Shown: in pieces, positions 52,669-62,063 of the stretch
Position numbering within the stretch: position 1 is the stretch's first letter
Layout: every line of letters begins with the position of its first letter
Assembly: GCF_021245805.1 (NCBI RefSeq)
Contig: NZ_JAJJNF010000002.1
Coordinates: 62,001 to 126,000 of the forward strand
DNA: 64,000 bases
Origin: Mangrovimonas futianensis
GTDB lineage: Bacteria; Bacteroidota; Bacteroidia; Flavobacteriales; Flavobacteriaceae
Reading direction: 5' to 3'
Made by a program: the position numbers and the translations under genes
The notes under the pieces: generated by a model
The model's database searches: none
Told to the model about the DNA's origin: nothing
Seen by the model: only the letters and a program-made list of their open reading frames with translations

Positions 52669-53196
52669 ATGAAACAATTTTTATGCGCCCTTTCCTTATT
52701 AGCTGTATCGTTTGTTCACGCACAAGCTTTCAAGGGTAAAGGTGACCAAAAACTACAAATTGGCGCCAACTTTCAAGATTCAGCCACGGGTATTAATCTA
52801 TCTTATGATTATGGTTTAGGAGAAAATATCTCTATTGGGGTGTCTTCAAGCTATGCCTTGGGAATTTCAAATGGTTTGGACAAAGATGTGGTTGTTTATG
52901 GTGGAACTGTCGTTGAAAAAGCAGATTTCACAGATCGCTTTGATTTAAAGGCCCGCTTTAATGCCAATATCGGAAACGTCCTGAACATTGATGAGAATTT
53001 TGACTTATATCCTGGTTTAAACTTAAGCCTTAAAAACTTTGGAGGCCATGTAGGGGCCAGATACTTTTTCACAGAAGGATTCGGTTTATATACCGAGGCA
53101 CAGTTCCCAATTGCCAAATACAATGACAATCTAACACCAGCAGAACATCTTTACAATCAGTTTAACGTTAATGTGGGAGCGGTTTTCAACTTATAA
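52669..53196 (+). CDS. small outer-membrane beta-barrel protein (DUF6646-like)
   Basis: 175 residues with signal peptide MKQFLCALSLLAVSFVHAQ and a run of amphipathic strands (KLQIGANFQDSATGINLSYD, ISIGVSSSYALGI, FDLKARFNANIGNVL, GGHVGARYFFTEGFGLYTEAQ shown in part), ending in VGAVFNL with terminal Phe-Asn-Leu. An eight-stranded barrel would fit. No enzymatic motif. Function unknown; probably a small outer-membrane protein. Confidence 0.8.
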   Translation: MKQFLCALSLLAVSFVHAQAFKGKGDQKLQIGANFQDSATGINLSYDYGLGENISIGVSSSYALGISNGLDKDVVVYGGTVVEKADFTDRFDLKARFNANIGNVLNIDENFDLYPGLNLSLKNFGGHVGARYFFTEGFGLYTEAQFPIAKYNDNLTPAEHLYNQFNVNVGAVFNL

Positions 53197-53217
53197 AACA
53201 TTTTTATTTTTAAAAGT

Positions 53218-53245
53218 AAAGTCCGGCATGTTGCTGGACTTTTTT
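53218..53245 (+). terminator. intrinsic terminator shared at the convergent end with recX
   Basis: AAAGTCCGGCA pairs with TGCTGGACTTT (11 pairs including a G-T, loop of 3), followed by a T-run. The tail reaches the recX stop codon at 53244. Confidence 0.8.
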
Positions 53246-53717
53246 ATGAAATTAATTCACTTACTTTTTCATAAACCAAGTGCGATTCCCACCCACGATA
53301 TAAGAGGTAGTCTGCCAGCTTCTTCTTTTTTTTCCAGAGGTTGATTTCCCTGATTCCATCCGCCTTTTTAACTGCCAGTTCATGAAGGGTTTCCTGATAT
53401 GCTTGTGGAGAAATCTCTTTTAAAGCTGTTTCAATATTGAATTTAGAGATATCCCTAAACTTTAACTCTCTAACAATTCGGTTTCTTCCCCATTTTTTAA
53501 TTCTAAATTTACCCCGAGCAAAAGCTTTGGCAAACCGCTCTTCATTAAGATAGTTTTCCTGAATCAAATGGGTAATAATATGGTCTACGGCCTCAGGAAT
53601 CATTCGCATACCCATCAACTTTTCTCTAACTTCCTTATGACATCGTTCTTGATAAGCACAATAATTTTCTAGGGCTCGTTGCGCTTCTTCAACCGTAAAC
53701 GTTTTACCTGTATCCAT
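53244..53717 (-). CDS. recX: regulatory protein RecX
   Basis: Binds and inhibits RecA filaments. The 157 residues show the three tandem three-helix repeats of the family: ALENYCAYQERCHKEVREKL (about 11-30), HLIQENYLNEERFAKAFARGKFRIKKWGRNRI (about 49-80, the signature, given in part by context) and YLLYRGWESHLVYEKVSEL at the end. Length is typical (150-170). recA is not in the window. It converges on the small barrel gene and is divergent from the large secreted protein gene. Confidence 0.93.
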   Translation of the reverse strand: MDTGKTFTVEEAQRALENYCAYQERCHKEVREKLMGMRMIPEAVDHIITHLIQENYLNEERFAKAFARGKFRIKKWGRNRIVRELKFRDISKFNIETALKEISPQAYQETLHELAVKKADGIREINLWKKKKKLADYLLYRGWESHLVYEKVSELIS

Positions 53718-53766
53718 ACCCTCAAAATTAATAACAATTTGTTAATAACAAGATATTTGTAACTTA

Positions 53767-53796
53767 TTGTTTTTTAGGTCTTTTCATTTATATTTG
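53767..53796 (+). promoter_or_regulatory. full consensus promoter of the giant secreted protein gene
   Basis: TTG at 53767-53769, exactly 19 bases, then TATATTTG at 53789-53796: a complete match to the Bacteroidota TTG-N19-TAnnTTTG promoter. The start codon is 37 bases downstream. Confidence 0.8.
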
Positions 53797-53833
53797 TCAG
53801 TCCCTTATTACATGTAATTAATCCAAGTACCCC

Positions 53834-56800
53834 ATGATAAAAAAATACACCCTCCTCTTTTTTATTTTTCTCGGCGCTTTAAACATTGGGTTTGGGCAGG
53901 TGACAATAGCAATTCAAGACTTTGAATCCGCTCCAGCAACTCCAACTCTTAATTATTCTTTTAATTCTGGTATTTTTACTTCAGCAAGTGGAAATTCTGG
54001 CAGCGGGGATCTTCCTCAAAACTCACCTCAATATACTAGTTCCAATACTTCTTGGAGAGTGATAAACAATAGCGTTGATGTCGATTTTGGTCCAGTTGAC
54101 ATTACATCCTATCAAGATGTACAAGTTGAGTTTAATTTAGCTGGTTTTTCAATTGGTTCAACGGGAAACGGACTTGATACAAGCGACTATATAGATGTTT
54201 ATATTAGTCTAGATAACGGAATTTCGTGGTCCTATGAAATGGAAATAACCGGGAATTCTAATTCACGATGGCCTTTTAATTCTGGATCTAATAGGACTAT
54301 TACATATGATGGTGATGACATTCCGCAGAGTTACAGTTCAACAAATTCCAACCCAATTAATAATGTTATTATTAATATTCCTAATTCAAATGCCGCTATT
54401 ACATCAGACTTTTTGGTTGGTTTTGTTATTTCCAACAACAGTCCAAATGAATCCTGGAACATAGATGATGTTGAAATTTCAGGAGTATCCTCAGCACCTT
54501 GTCTTACTCCTACAAATCAACCAACCAGTTTAACATTAAACAATATAACGTCTTCTTCTATTGATGGTTCCTTTTCAGCTGCTACAGCAGATGAGTATCT
54601 TGTTATTGTCAGCACATCAACAACTCTTGGAGCTAACCCAGTAAACGGAATAACCTACTCTGCCGGAGATACTATTGGTAGTGGCACTGTAGTACAGAGT
54701 TCGAATACTACGACATTTAGTGCAACAGGGCTATCACAAGCGACTCAATATCATTTTTTTGTATTTGCTTTAAACTCTAGCTGTTCTGGTGGTCCATTGT
54801 ATAATTTGACAAATCCTTTAACTGACAGTGAAACTACGATTAATGGTCCTTGTTATTCAATTAATGGAAGGAATTTTCCAAATACTGCCGGCTATACAAT
54901 TAATAGTGGAGCAAGTGCAAAAAGATTAGCTTCAGCATCAAGTTATGGTTCAATTTCAACTAATGCCCTTACCGGTATTTCCGGGGATATAACCCTGCAC
55001 TTTTCTGCTGAAGGTTGGGATAACAACGAAAATGAGGTTACAGTTACTTTAAATGGTGTTTCTCAATTTTTTAATACCATTATTGATGGATCCTATAATA
55101 CCTATACAGCTTCTTTTACATCTGTACCGAACAATTCTATACTTGAATTTTCAACTGTTTCTGGAAAGAGAGTATACATTGATTTGGTTGAAATTTATTG
55201 TGGTTCACCCTCACCAGAACTTCAACTTGTTGATGACGCCTCAACCAATCAAAACTGTGGTTATACTATAGACTTTGGCTCCCAAGCCTTGTCTACTAAT
55301 GCTAATACCACCTTTGCTATTGAAAATGTTGGTTCCGACGATTTAGACATCACTTCATTGGGAATCACTGGAAACTACACGGTATCTCCTACTGGACCTA
55401 TGACAATTTCAGCAGGCAATTCCCAAACCTTTACCGTAACATTTACACCTACCACCAACGGCACACAGAATGGAACCATAACAATCAACAACAATGACCC
55501 CAATGAAGGGACTTGCACCATCAACTTAACTGGAGAAGGGTTTACTCCTGCTCCAGAGATTGATATTGAGAGAAATACTGGAGGAACAATTCCTAATGGC
55601 TCCTCTCCTAATATTGGTTACAATACCATTTTTGCAGCTACTGTCATGGGTGATTCTTCTTCTCCCAAGACATTTCATGTAAGCAATGAAGGTACGTCAG
55701 ACCTGGATCTAACAAGTATTACCTCGTCCAATCCCACTGAATTTTCAATTTCTTTGAACCCCAGTCCGTCAACAATTAGCTCAAATACCGAAGTGGATTT
55801 TGAAATTGTTTTTTCACCCACTGGTGTTGGACTTAGGACATCTACCATAACTATTATAAGTAACGACAGTGATGAAAACCCTTATACCTTCCAAGTTCAA
55901 GGAAACGGAGATTGCGCTGCATCTCCAATTACAATTTCACCAATGTCTGGACCAGAAGCCACTATCATAAGTATTACAGGAAATAACTTTGGTTCTGCAA
56001 CCACCGCAACTCTAAATGGTGTATCTATTAGCTCCGTCAATGTAATTTCCTCAACCGAACTCGAATTAAGTGTCCCTTCTGGAGCAACCACAGGAAGTCT
56101 AGAAATTACAAATGATTTGGGATGCCTAAGTTCAGAATTATTTATAGTGATAGACAATCAGATTTCAAGTTGCGAGGGTAATTCGGGCATTTCTCCAACA
56201 GAATTATTTATTAGTGAGGTCACTGACCATGGAACTGGACACCACTCTTATGTAGAAATTTTTAATGGTACTGGGGCAACCGTTAATTTATCGGGATATG
56301 AAATCCGTATCCACAATAATGGAGCTAGTACCGCGACAAGTTCAGTCACCCTCTCAGGAAGCATTATTAACGGTGATGTTTTTGTCCTTGCTTTTGGACA
56401 ATCTGACGCAACTGATGCCCATGCCTCACATGGTTTTGATCAATCAAGTAACGTGAATGGCATCAATGAAGACGATCATATTAGACTATATAATGGAACC
56501 ACTTGGATTGATTTGTGGGGAGATACCTCTGGTGATTCTTTTACGATTGCCTCCAAAAATTACACCTACAGACGAAAAAATACGGGTATTATAGCTCCCA
56601 GCACCACATGGAATTCCAACGATTGGGACTCCTTTTCTCCTGTCGATTATACAGATATTGGAACTTTTGATTTTTCAACTGGAGTGCCCCCAAGCATCAC
56701 CTCTGGCCCTACCATCAATCAATCCTGTAATACAGCGACCATTAGTGTTGCAGCAGATGAAGGATATAGTGGAGGGAACTCCTTAACTTATCAATGGTAC

Positions 56801-58876
56801 TATTTGGCTCCCGGAGATTCCGGTTGGACGGAAATTATGGATGATGCAACCTTTTATAATTCTGATTCTGCCATTTTGGAAATCCTAGACATATTTCCAG
56901 TGGTTGATTACCAATTTTATTGTCAGGTTCGAGAAAATGACCAAACATGCTTTACAGCCTCTAATGCTGTTTTATTGGAACTGGAATCCGTGATTTGGAA
57001 CGGCTCTTCTTGGTCTCCAATTGATCCTAATTCAAACACCATAGCTATTTTAAACGCAGATTATGACACCTCAATTTCTGGAAGTTTTGAAGCTTGCAAC
57101 TTGATTATTAATGACAGTGCTTTAATTATTGGTGACATCATTAATGGAGGAAGCAATACCTATGTAGAAGTACAATACAGTGTTTATGTTAACGGCAACG
57201 GATCTATTTTGGTGCATCCTCAAGCGGCTTTTGTGCAAGTAAACGATGACGGGGTATTTGAAGCCGACAACCCAGACAATTGTGAAGTAGACAAATTAAC
57301 GGCACCTATGGCTCACTGGTATGAATACACATATTGGAGTTCTCCAACCATCGAAACCATAGGCGATGCCCTAGCTGAAGCCAATCCCAACAGACGATTT
57401 AAATTTAGCGGCCAAGATTTTAGAGATTCTTACGAAGAAAATGCTAATACCAATACATTTAATCCAAACCCTGGAATTGATGATATTGATGATGACCCCA
57501 ATTATATTTCCGACGGTACAGGAGTTGACTGGCAATTGATGAATGCTTCTGATGATATGTTGCCGGGTGTTGGATACGCCTCTACTCATAGCACTATAGG
57601 TTTTAATTCCTTTCCATGTGGTGGAGGACCGGGATGTCAGTTTTTATATCAGTTTAAAGGTCTTTTTAACAATGGTGTAATCTCAGTACCTGTATATCGT
57701 AACGACGAAGAACCTGATGATAACAATTGGAATTTCATCGGAAATCCTTATCCATCAGCCATTAGTGCCGATGCCTTTTTGGAATACAATTCCGATATAT
57801 CCTCTGCTTCCAATAGAGTAATTGACGGTGCCCTCTATTTATGGTCACAAAACACCGACGCCAATGGAAATGTCAGTGGAAACCAAGCCTTAAACTTTTC
57901 CCAATCTGACTATGCCATCATTAACGGTATAGGCTCAACGGCTACCTCTGCTGGTGGTGATGGTAGTAATCCTGATAATCGTATGATCCCTTCTGGTCAG
58001 GGCTTTTTCATTACGATGTCAGATGGCGCATTAGGGACAACATTTACAAGTAACCCTTCAAGCGATGCTGGCGACATTCAATCAAAGGATGTGATTTTCA
58101 ACAATTCCATGCGAGTTAAGGGAAATAGTGATAACTCCCAATTCTTTAGAAACGCCACCCAAGAAACCAATTCGATGGAATCCATTACATTGAGTCTTAC
58201 CAGTGATAACGGCATTTTTAGTCAAGTAGTTGTAGGTTATAAGGACGGAGCTACTGACGGATTGGATTATATGTATTATGATGCTCCCGCCAACTCGGTT
58301 TCCAATAACATGACTTTGGCCTATTTCCAGATAGAAGATTCCAATAAAAAGTTTGCTATTCAAGGTAAACATCCTGAAAGTTTAACGCTTGAAGAAGTCA
58401 TTCCTCTGGGCTTTCAAACCAATATTGAAGAAGCTAGCATATTCAATATCGAAATTGCGCAATTAAAAGGTGATTTTATGTTATCCCATTCCATCTATAT
58501 TAAAGATAATTTCTTCAATACGTATCATGATTTGACTCAATCTGCCTATACATTCAACTCAGAAACAGGCGCATTCAATGACCGATTTGAAATTGTTTTC
58601 CAAACCAATGTGTTGTCTACTTCAGAATCAGTATTGAACACAAATGACTTAACTATTGTTGAGCTTCAAAATGGACTGGTTTCTTTTTCGGTTGGAAAGA
58701 ATAAAACAATCGAAAAAGTTGAAATTTATGATCTTTTAGGCAGATCCTTATTGACTTTTACAGGAAACTCATCAAAAGAGGTTTTGGATCTTTCATCACT
58801 AAGCAGCTCTGCTTATTTAGCAAAGATCACTTTAAATAATGGTCAAGAAATCACCAAAAAGGCGATAAAAAGGTAG
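53834..58876 (+). CDS. giant multidomain secreted protein with type IX secretion sorting domain
   Basis: 1680 residues. Signal peptide 1-21 (MIKKYTLLFFIFLGALNIGFG). In order: an N-terminal jelly-roll-like region to about 215; a fibronectin III-like domain (about 220-336); two choice-of-anchor D (ASPM/SPD-2/Hydin) domains (about 459-571 and 573-694) with TFTVTFTPTTNG and EIVFSPTGVG motifs; an IPT/TIG domain (about 698-776); a lamin-tail domain (about 787-946: LFISEVTDHGTGHHSYVEIF); an Ig-like segment (about 952-1055); a long variable region; and a C-terminal T9SS type A sorting domain (about 1605-1680: VEIYDLLGRSLLTF). It is exported by SecYEG, then by type IX secretion. Adhesin or gliding-surface role is inference. 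No catalytic motif seen. Confidence 0.88.
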   Translation: MIKKYTLLFFIFLGALNIGFGQVTIAIQDFESAPATPTLNYSFNSGIFTSASGNSGSGDLPQNSPQYTSSNTSWRVINNSVDVDFGPVDITSYQDVQVEFNLAGFSIGSTGNGLDTSDYIDVYISLDNGISWSYEMEITGNSNSRWPFNSGSNRTITYDGDDIPQSYSSTNSNPINNVIINIPNSNAAITSDFLVGFVISNNSPNESWNIDDVEISGVSSAPCLTPTNQPTSLTLNNITSSSIDGSFSAATADEYLVIVSTSTTLGANPVNGITYSAGDTIGSGTVVQSSNTTTFSATGLSQATQYHFFVFALNSSCSGGPLYNLTNPLTDSETTINGPCYSINGRNFPNTAGYTINSGASAKRLASASSYGSISTNALTGISGDITLHFSAEGWDNNENEVTVTLNGVSQFFNTIIDGSYNTYTASFTSVPNNSILEFSTVSGKRVYIDLVEIYCGSPSPELQLVDDASTNQNCGYTIDFGSQALSTNANTTFAIENVGSDDLDITSLGITGNYTVSPTGPMTISAGNSQTFTVTFTPTTNGTQNGTITINNNDPNEGTCTINLTGEGFTPAPEIDIERNTGGTIPNGSSPNIGYNTIFAATVMGDSSSPKTFHVSNEGTSDLDLTSITSSNPTEFSISLNPSPSTISSNTEVDFEIVFSPTGVGLRTSTITIISNDSDENPYTFQVQGNGDCAASPITISPMSGPEATIISITGNNFGSATTATLNGVSISSVNVISSTELELSVPSGATTGSLEITNDLGCLSSELFIVIDNQISSCEGNSGISPTELFISEVTDHGTGHHSYVEIFNGTGATVNLSGYEIRIHNNGASTATSSVTLSGSIINGDVFVLAFGQSDATDAHASHGFDQSSNVNGINEDDHIRLYNGTTWIDLWGDTSGDSFTIASKNYTYRRKNTGIIAPSTTWNSNDWDSFSPVDYTDIGTFDFSTGVPPSITSGPTINQSCNTATISVAADEGYSGGNSLTYQWYYLAPGDSGWTEIMDDATFYNSDSAILEILDIFPVVDYQFYCQVRENDQTCFTASNAVLLELESVIWNGSSWSPIDPNSNTIAILNADYDTSISGSFEACNLIINDSALIIGDIINGGSNTYVEVQYSVYVNGNGSILVHPQAAFVQVNDDGVFEADNPDNCEVDKLTAPMAHWYEYTYWSSPTIETIGDALAEANPNRRFKFSGQDFRDSYEENANTNTFNPNPGIDDIDDDPNYISDGTGVDWQLMNASDDMLPGVGYASTHSTIGFNSFPCGGGPGCQFLYQFKGLFNNGVISVPVYRNDEEPDDNNWNFIGNPYPSAISADAFLEYNSDISSASNRVIDGALYLWSQNTDANGNVSGNQALNFSQSDYAIINGIGSTATSAGGDGSNPDNRMIPSGQGFFITMSDGALGTTFTSNPSSDAGDIQSKDVIFNNSMRVKGNSDNSQFFRNATQETNSMESITLSLTSDNGIFSQVVVGYKDGATDGLDYMYYDAPANSVSNNMTLAYFQIEDSNKKFAIQGKHPESLTLEEVIPLGFQTNIEEASIFNIEIAQLKGDFMLSHSIYIKDNFFNTYHDLTQSAYTFNSETGAFNDRFEIVFQTNVLSTSESVLNTNDLTIVELQNGLVSFSVGKNKTIEKVEIYDLLGRSLLTFTGNSSKEVLDLSSLSSSAYLAKITLNNGQEITKKAIKR

Positions 58877-58885
58877 GAAGTCGGT

Positions 58886-59605
58886 TTAATGAAATAGTTG
58901 GTTGAAGACTTCTAAAGATTTTGGTTTTCTAAATCCTTCAAGATGCAATTCATAATATAACAAAAGAGTATTCAAGAATTCTTGTCGTTGGCTCGCATTT
59001 AATTTAATCAAGTTAATGGATTGAATATCGGAATCCATAAGAGTCTTTAATAAATCAACCTGAGTACCAGCAATGCCTCTTTTAGGTTGCTCCTTTTCAA
59101 ACTTTCCTTCTTGAAGATTAAAAAAGAACCGTTCTTCCTTTAGGTAATCATCTGGATAAAACCCAAGATGCTTGCTTAGGTTCAAAAGGAATAGTAAATG
59201 GAAATTGGCAAAATGAGATTCCTGATCCAGCCATTGAAAAGCAGTTTCAATAAAAGCAAATAGATTTTCATTTGGTTCTTCTTCCTTCAAACTACTGCTT
59301 AAAACCTCAGCTAGGAAAATTCCCAATGAGCCTTTGATAATATTGGAATGTAAGGTTTCATAAATATAATGTACCTTGACTTCTTGAATGTAATGCAAAT
59401 TTCTATTCAATTGATGTTTTACATCTAATTGCAATTGAGTTAAAGGTTGAAAAAAAGCAACATTTTTGCTCCCCCTTTTAGATTTCATCACACCCTTCAA
59501 AAGGAAACTTATCGTACCGAACTTTTCTGTGTAACATCTAACAATTAAGTCATGGTCTTGATACTTGATTGAAGATAGTACAATACCTTTGGTTTTAGCA
59601 ATCAT
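58886..59605 (-). CDS. recO: DNA repair protein RecO
   Basis: Loads RecA onto gapped DNA with RecR and RecF. The 239 residues have the N-terminal OB fold (AKTKGIVLSSIKYQDHDLIVRCYTEKFG, given in part: GIVLSSIKYQDHDLIVRCYT) and the C-terminal helical domain (GSLGIFLAEVLSSSLKEEEPN; FANFHLLFLLNLSKHLGFYP). The zinc-ribbon cysteines of some RecO proteins are absent, as usual in this phylum. The start overlaps the porZ stop by one base, so it is coupled to porZ. It converges on the giant protein gene with a 9-base gap. Confidence 0.93.
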   Translation of the reverse strand: MIAKTKGIVLSSIKYQDHDLIVRCYTEKFGTISFLLKGVMKSKRGSKNVAFFQPLTQLQLDVKHQLNRNLHYIQEVKVHYIYETLHSNIIKGSLGIFLAEVLSSSLKEEEPNENLFAFIETAFQWLDQESHFANFHLLFLLNLSKHLGFYPDDYLKEERFFFNLQEGKFEKEQPKRGIAGTQVDLLKTLMDSDIQSINLIKLNASQRQEFLNTLLLYYELHLEGFRKPKSLEVFNQLFH

Positions 59606-61947
59606 TACCTTACCACCATTAGTTTCAGTACTTTGGTTTCGTAGGTATCCAAATCTGAAAGCATGATAAGATAGACTCCTGAGGCAACTGTATTATTACC
59701 CAAATTTCTACCGTTCCAAAACGCCGTTCCTCCGTCTATTTCAAGATTATAGCCTCTATATCTCATGTTCACATTTGATTTGGCCTCGGCCACCAGATTA
59801 CCCTCAATATCCAAAATTTTAATATTGACGTTTTCAGGTAAGCCTCTTATTTTTACTTTATCATTGTTGATATTAAATTCAGGCCTTACTGGATTGGGAA
59901 AGACGAATGAATTTTCAAAATCTGATGTTGTCTCAGAGCCACCCGAAGAAAATGACACCAATCCATTAGCTGTTGCAATGTAAACTGTTCCATTGGACTC
60001 ATCAATAGAAATATCAACTATATTATTGGAAGGCAGGGGTGAGTTTTTTTTGGTAAAATGATAGATAGTTTCTTGGCCATTGGAGCTTAGATAAAATAGT
60101 CCTGACGAAAAGGTTCCTATCCATTTATTATTAGCTCCATCAACCTCAATATCGGTAACATATTGTTCATACATCAATTCTTTGGGAACACCATCTTCTA
60201 AGATGATAATAGATTCCAATTGAGAAACAGAGCCATCAAAAAAACCAGTTGTATTATAGAGCACTCTTAACCCTTTATAGTTCCCTACCCAAACTTGATT
60301 TTGCTTATCTACAGCCAGAGAAGTAATAAAAGGACTAGGTAAATTTTCCTCCTCCGAAGCCATATTTTTCAGTGTCCCATTAGAACTGTAACCGATTAAC
60401 CCCAATAGATATCCTCCGATCCATTTGTTCCCATTGGCATCTAATTCAATATCAGAATAACCAAATTCTGCATTTAAAGCTTCATCGGCAGAAAATAGGG
60501 TTCCGAAAGAATATCCTTGCCATTGCTGTGTTGTAGGATCATAAGACTTTAATGGTTTAGCAACTCTCGCTGTTAATGTCCATAAAATTCCATTTGAATC
60601 AAAAATGGATGCGCTTTGCCTTATGTTTTTATAATTTGGATTATTAGGTATTATTAGTGATTCCAATCCACTATTAGACTCATTATACAAAACGGTAGGT
60701 ATTTCATCATTAATTTCTAAGATACCATCGAAAAAAGAGCTTATAAAAACTTGACCAACATTAAATGGATTGATGGCCATCTTATTTAAATTTCTAGCTC
60801 CGAAAACCTCAGAGTATGGAATATTAATCCAGCTTTCACCATTTAAATGACTAATTCCATGAAATCTTAATGGAGCTGGATTATAACTCAAAGTGTAATC
60901 TCCATAAGTCATCCATAAATTATTTTGTCTAGCTTGAATTGAAAAGGCTCCATTTCTTAAAGGTCCATCTGGATAAATTGTCTCAAAAATGGTTGCATCA
61001 GTAAGTGCCGTCTTTAACATGCCTCTATTTCCTGTCCCGATATAAAGAAATCCATCCTTTACAGTTGCAGAGGTAAAAGTATTAGCTTCAGTTTGGTTAA
61101 CATGAACATACCCCAATTGATTAAAGCTTTCGTCGTACACAAACACTTCGTTCTGGGTGGCGATAACAAGTGATTCTGAGACACTTTTTAAACTTAGTGG
61201 CTGATCTTGGTAAGTAGTTAATGGTGTTAAGGTACCATTCTGGACTCTTGATAACTCCGTACTATTTCTTACCGCATATAATTGATCTAATATATCTTGC
61301 ACTCCTAGAAAATTCCCCCCCGAGACGTTAGCCCACTCCTGATAATCTATTAAATCATTACTAGATGCCAGCGCTCTTTTTAACCCGTTGCTATTTTGAC
61401 AAGCAGCGTAAATAAAACCTCCATGTAAAGCTGTTTGTTTAATTGGTATTTGGGCACCTCCAGTTCCAATATAATAAGTATCCCCAAATTCAAGAGCTAG
61501 TAAATCATAGACAGATATACCATAGTCAGTAGAAATATAAACTACTCCTTCATTTTCCTTAAAATGATTAATTCTTTTGGTATTTGGAGGAATGGTAGGT
61601 TTGTCCAGAATATCAACTACACTCAATATATTGCCATCTTCCATGACAATGTCAATCAAACCGTTCTCATAACCGACCAATAACATCATATAGGCTTCAC
61701 TATAATAAATCGCAGATATGGATTCTCCAGATAAACCATTCACCGTATCAATGGTTTCTAATTCTGATGTAGTCGTATCATAAGAAAATATGGCATTCTC
61801 AGCTGCAGCATAAATTTTGCCATTTCCCTGAGATATATCTTGAATATTGAAATAGGAGTAATGACCTTTCCACAGGGAAGAATAATCTTGCCCTGAAACA
61901 AAGCCACTTATCAATAAATAAACAATTAAGAGGACTTTTCTTATCAT
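59605..61947 (-). CDS. porZ: type IX secretion system protein PorZ
   Basis: Surface component of the type IX attachment complex, which in Porphyromonas delivers anionic LPS to the sortase PorU. The 780 residues have a signal peptide (MIRKVLLIVYLLISGFVSG), two beta-propellers made of WD/two-component-regulator-type blades (IYAAAENAIFSYDTTTSELE; YGISVYDLLAL; ANNKWIGTFSSGLFYLSSNG), and a C-terminal sorting-like domain (FVFPNPVRPEF; VASGVYLIMLSDLDTYETKVLKLMV). The length is close to the known PorZ (about 776). The recO neighbour fits the flavobacterial order. Residual doubt: other propeller proteins share these traits. Confidence 0.85.
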   Translation of the reverse strand: MIRKVLLIVYLLISGFVSGQDYSSLWKGHYSYFNIQDISQGNGKIYAAAENAIFSYDTTTSELETIDTVNGLSGESISAIYYSEAYMMLLVGYENGLIDIVMEDGNILSVVDILDKPTIPPNTKRINHFKENEGVVYISTDYGISVYDLLALEFGDTYYIGTGGAQIPIKQTALHGGFIYAACQNSNGLKRALASSNDLIDYQEWANVSGGNFLGVQDILDQLYAVRNSTELSRVQNGTLTPLTTYQDQPLSLKSVSESLVIATQNEVFVYDESFNQLGYVHVNQTEANTFTSATVKDGFLYIGTGNRGMLKTALTDATIFETIYPDGPLRNGAFSIQARQNNLWMTYGDYTLSYNPAPLRFHGISHLNGESWINIPYSEVFGARNLNKMAINPFNVGQVFISSFFDGILEINDEIPTVLYNESNSGLESLIIPNNPNYKNIRQSASIFDSNGILWTLTARVAKPLKSYDPTTQQWQGYSFGTLFSADEALNAEFGYSDIELDANGNKWIGGYLLGLIGYSSNGTLKNMASEEENLPSPFITSLAVDKQNQVWVGNYKGLRVLYNTTGFFDGSVSQLESIIILEDGVPKELMYEQYVTDIEVDGANNKWIGTFSSGLFYLSSNGQETIYHFTKKNSPLPSNNIVDISIDESNGTVYIATANGLVSFSSGGSETTSDFENSFVFPNPVRPEFNINNDKVKIRGLPENVNIKILDIEGNLVAEAKSNVNMRYRGYNLEIDGGTAFWNGRNLGNNTVASGVYLIMLSDLDTYETKVLKLMVVR

Positions 61948-61963
61948 AAATAAATTACTGCGT

Positions 61964-61971
61964 CAAATATA
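61964..61971 (-). promoter_or_regulatory. porZ: Bacteroidota -7 promoter element of porZ-recO
   Basis: TATATTTG on the minus strand, 16 bases upstream of the porZ start. No TTG at the 19-base position. Confidence 0.45.
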
Positions 61972-62011
61972 TTTATATCTAACGATAATTAGGGTAAAAT
62001 CATACAATATC

Positions 62012-62040
62012 AAATAAAAAAACCTCCAAAATTGGAGGCT
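62012..62040 (-). terminator. intrinsic terminator after gdhA
   Basis: CCTCCAA pairs with TTGGAGG in a compact hairpin, followed on the minus strand by TTTTTTTATTTG. It lies about 24 bases after the gdhA stop codon. Confidence 0.85.
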
Positions 62041-62063
62041 TTAATAATTAGTTTGTGTGAAAT

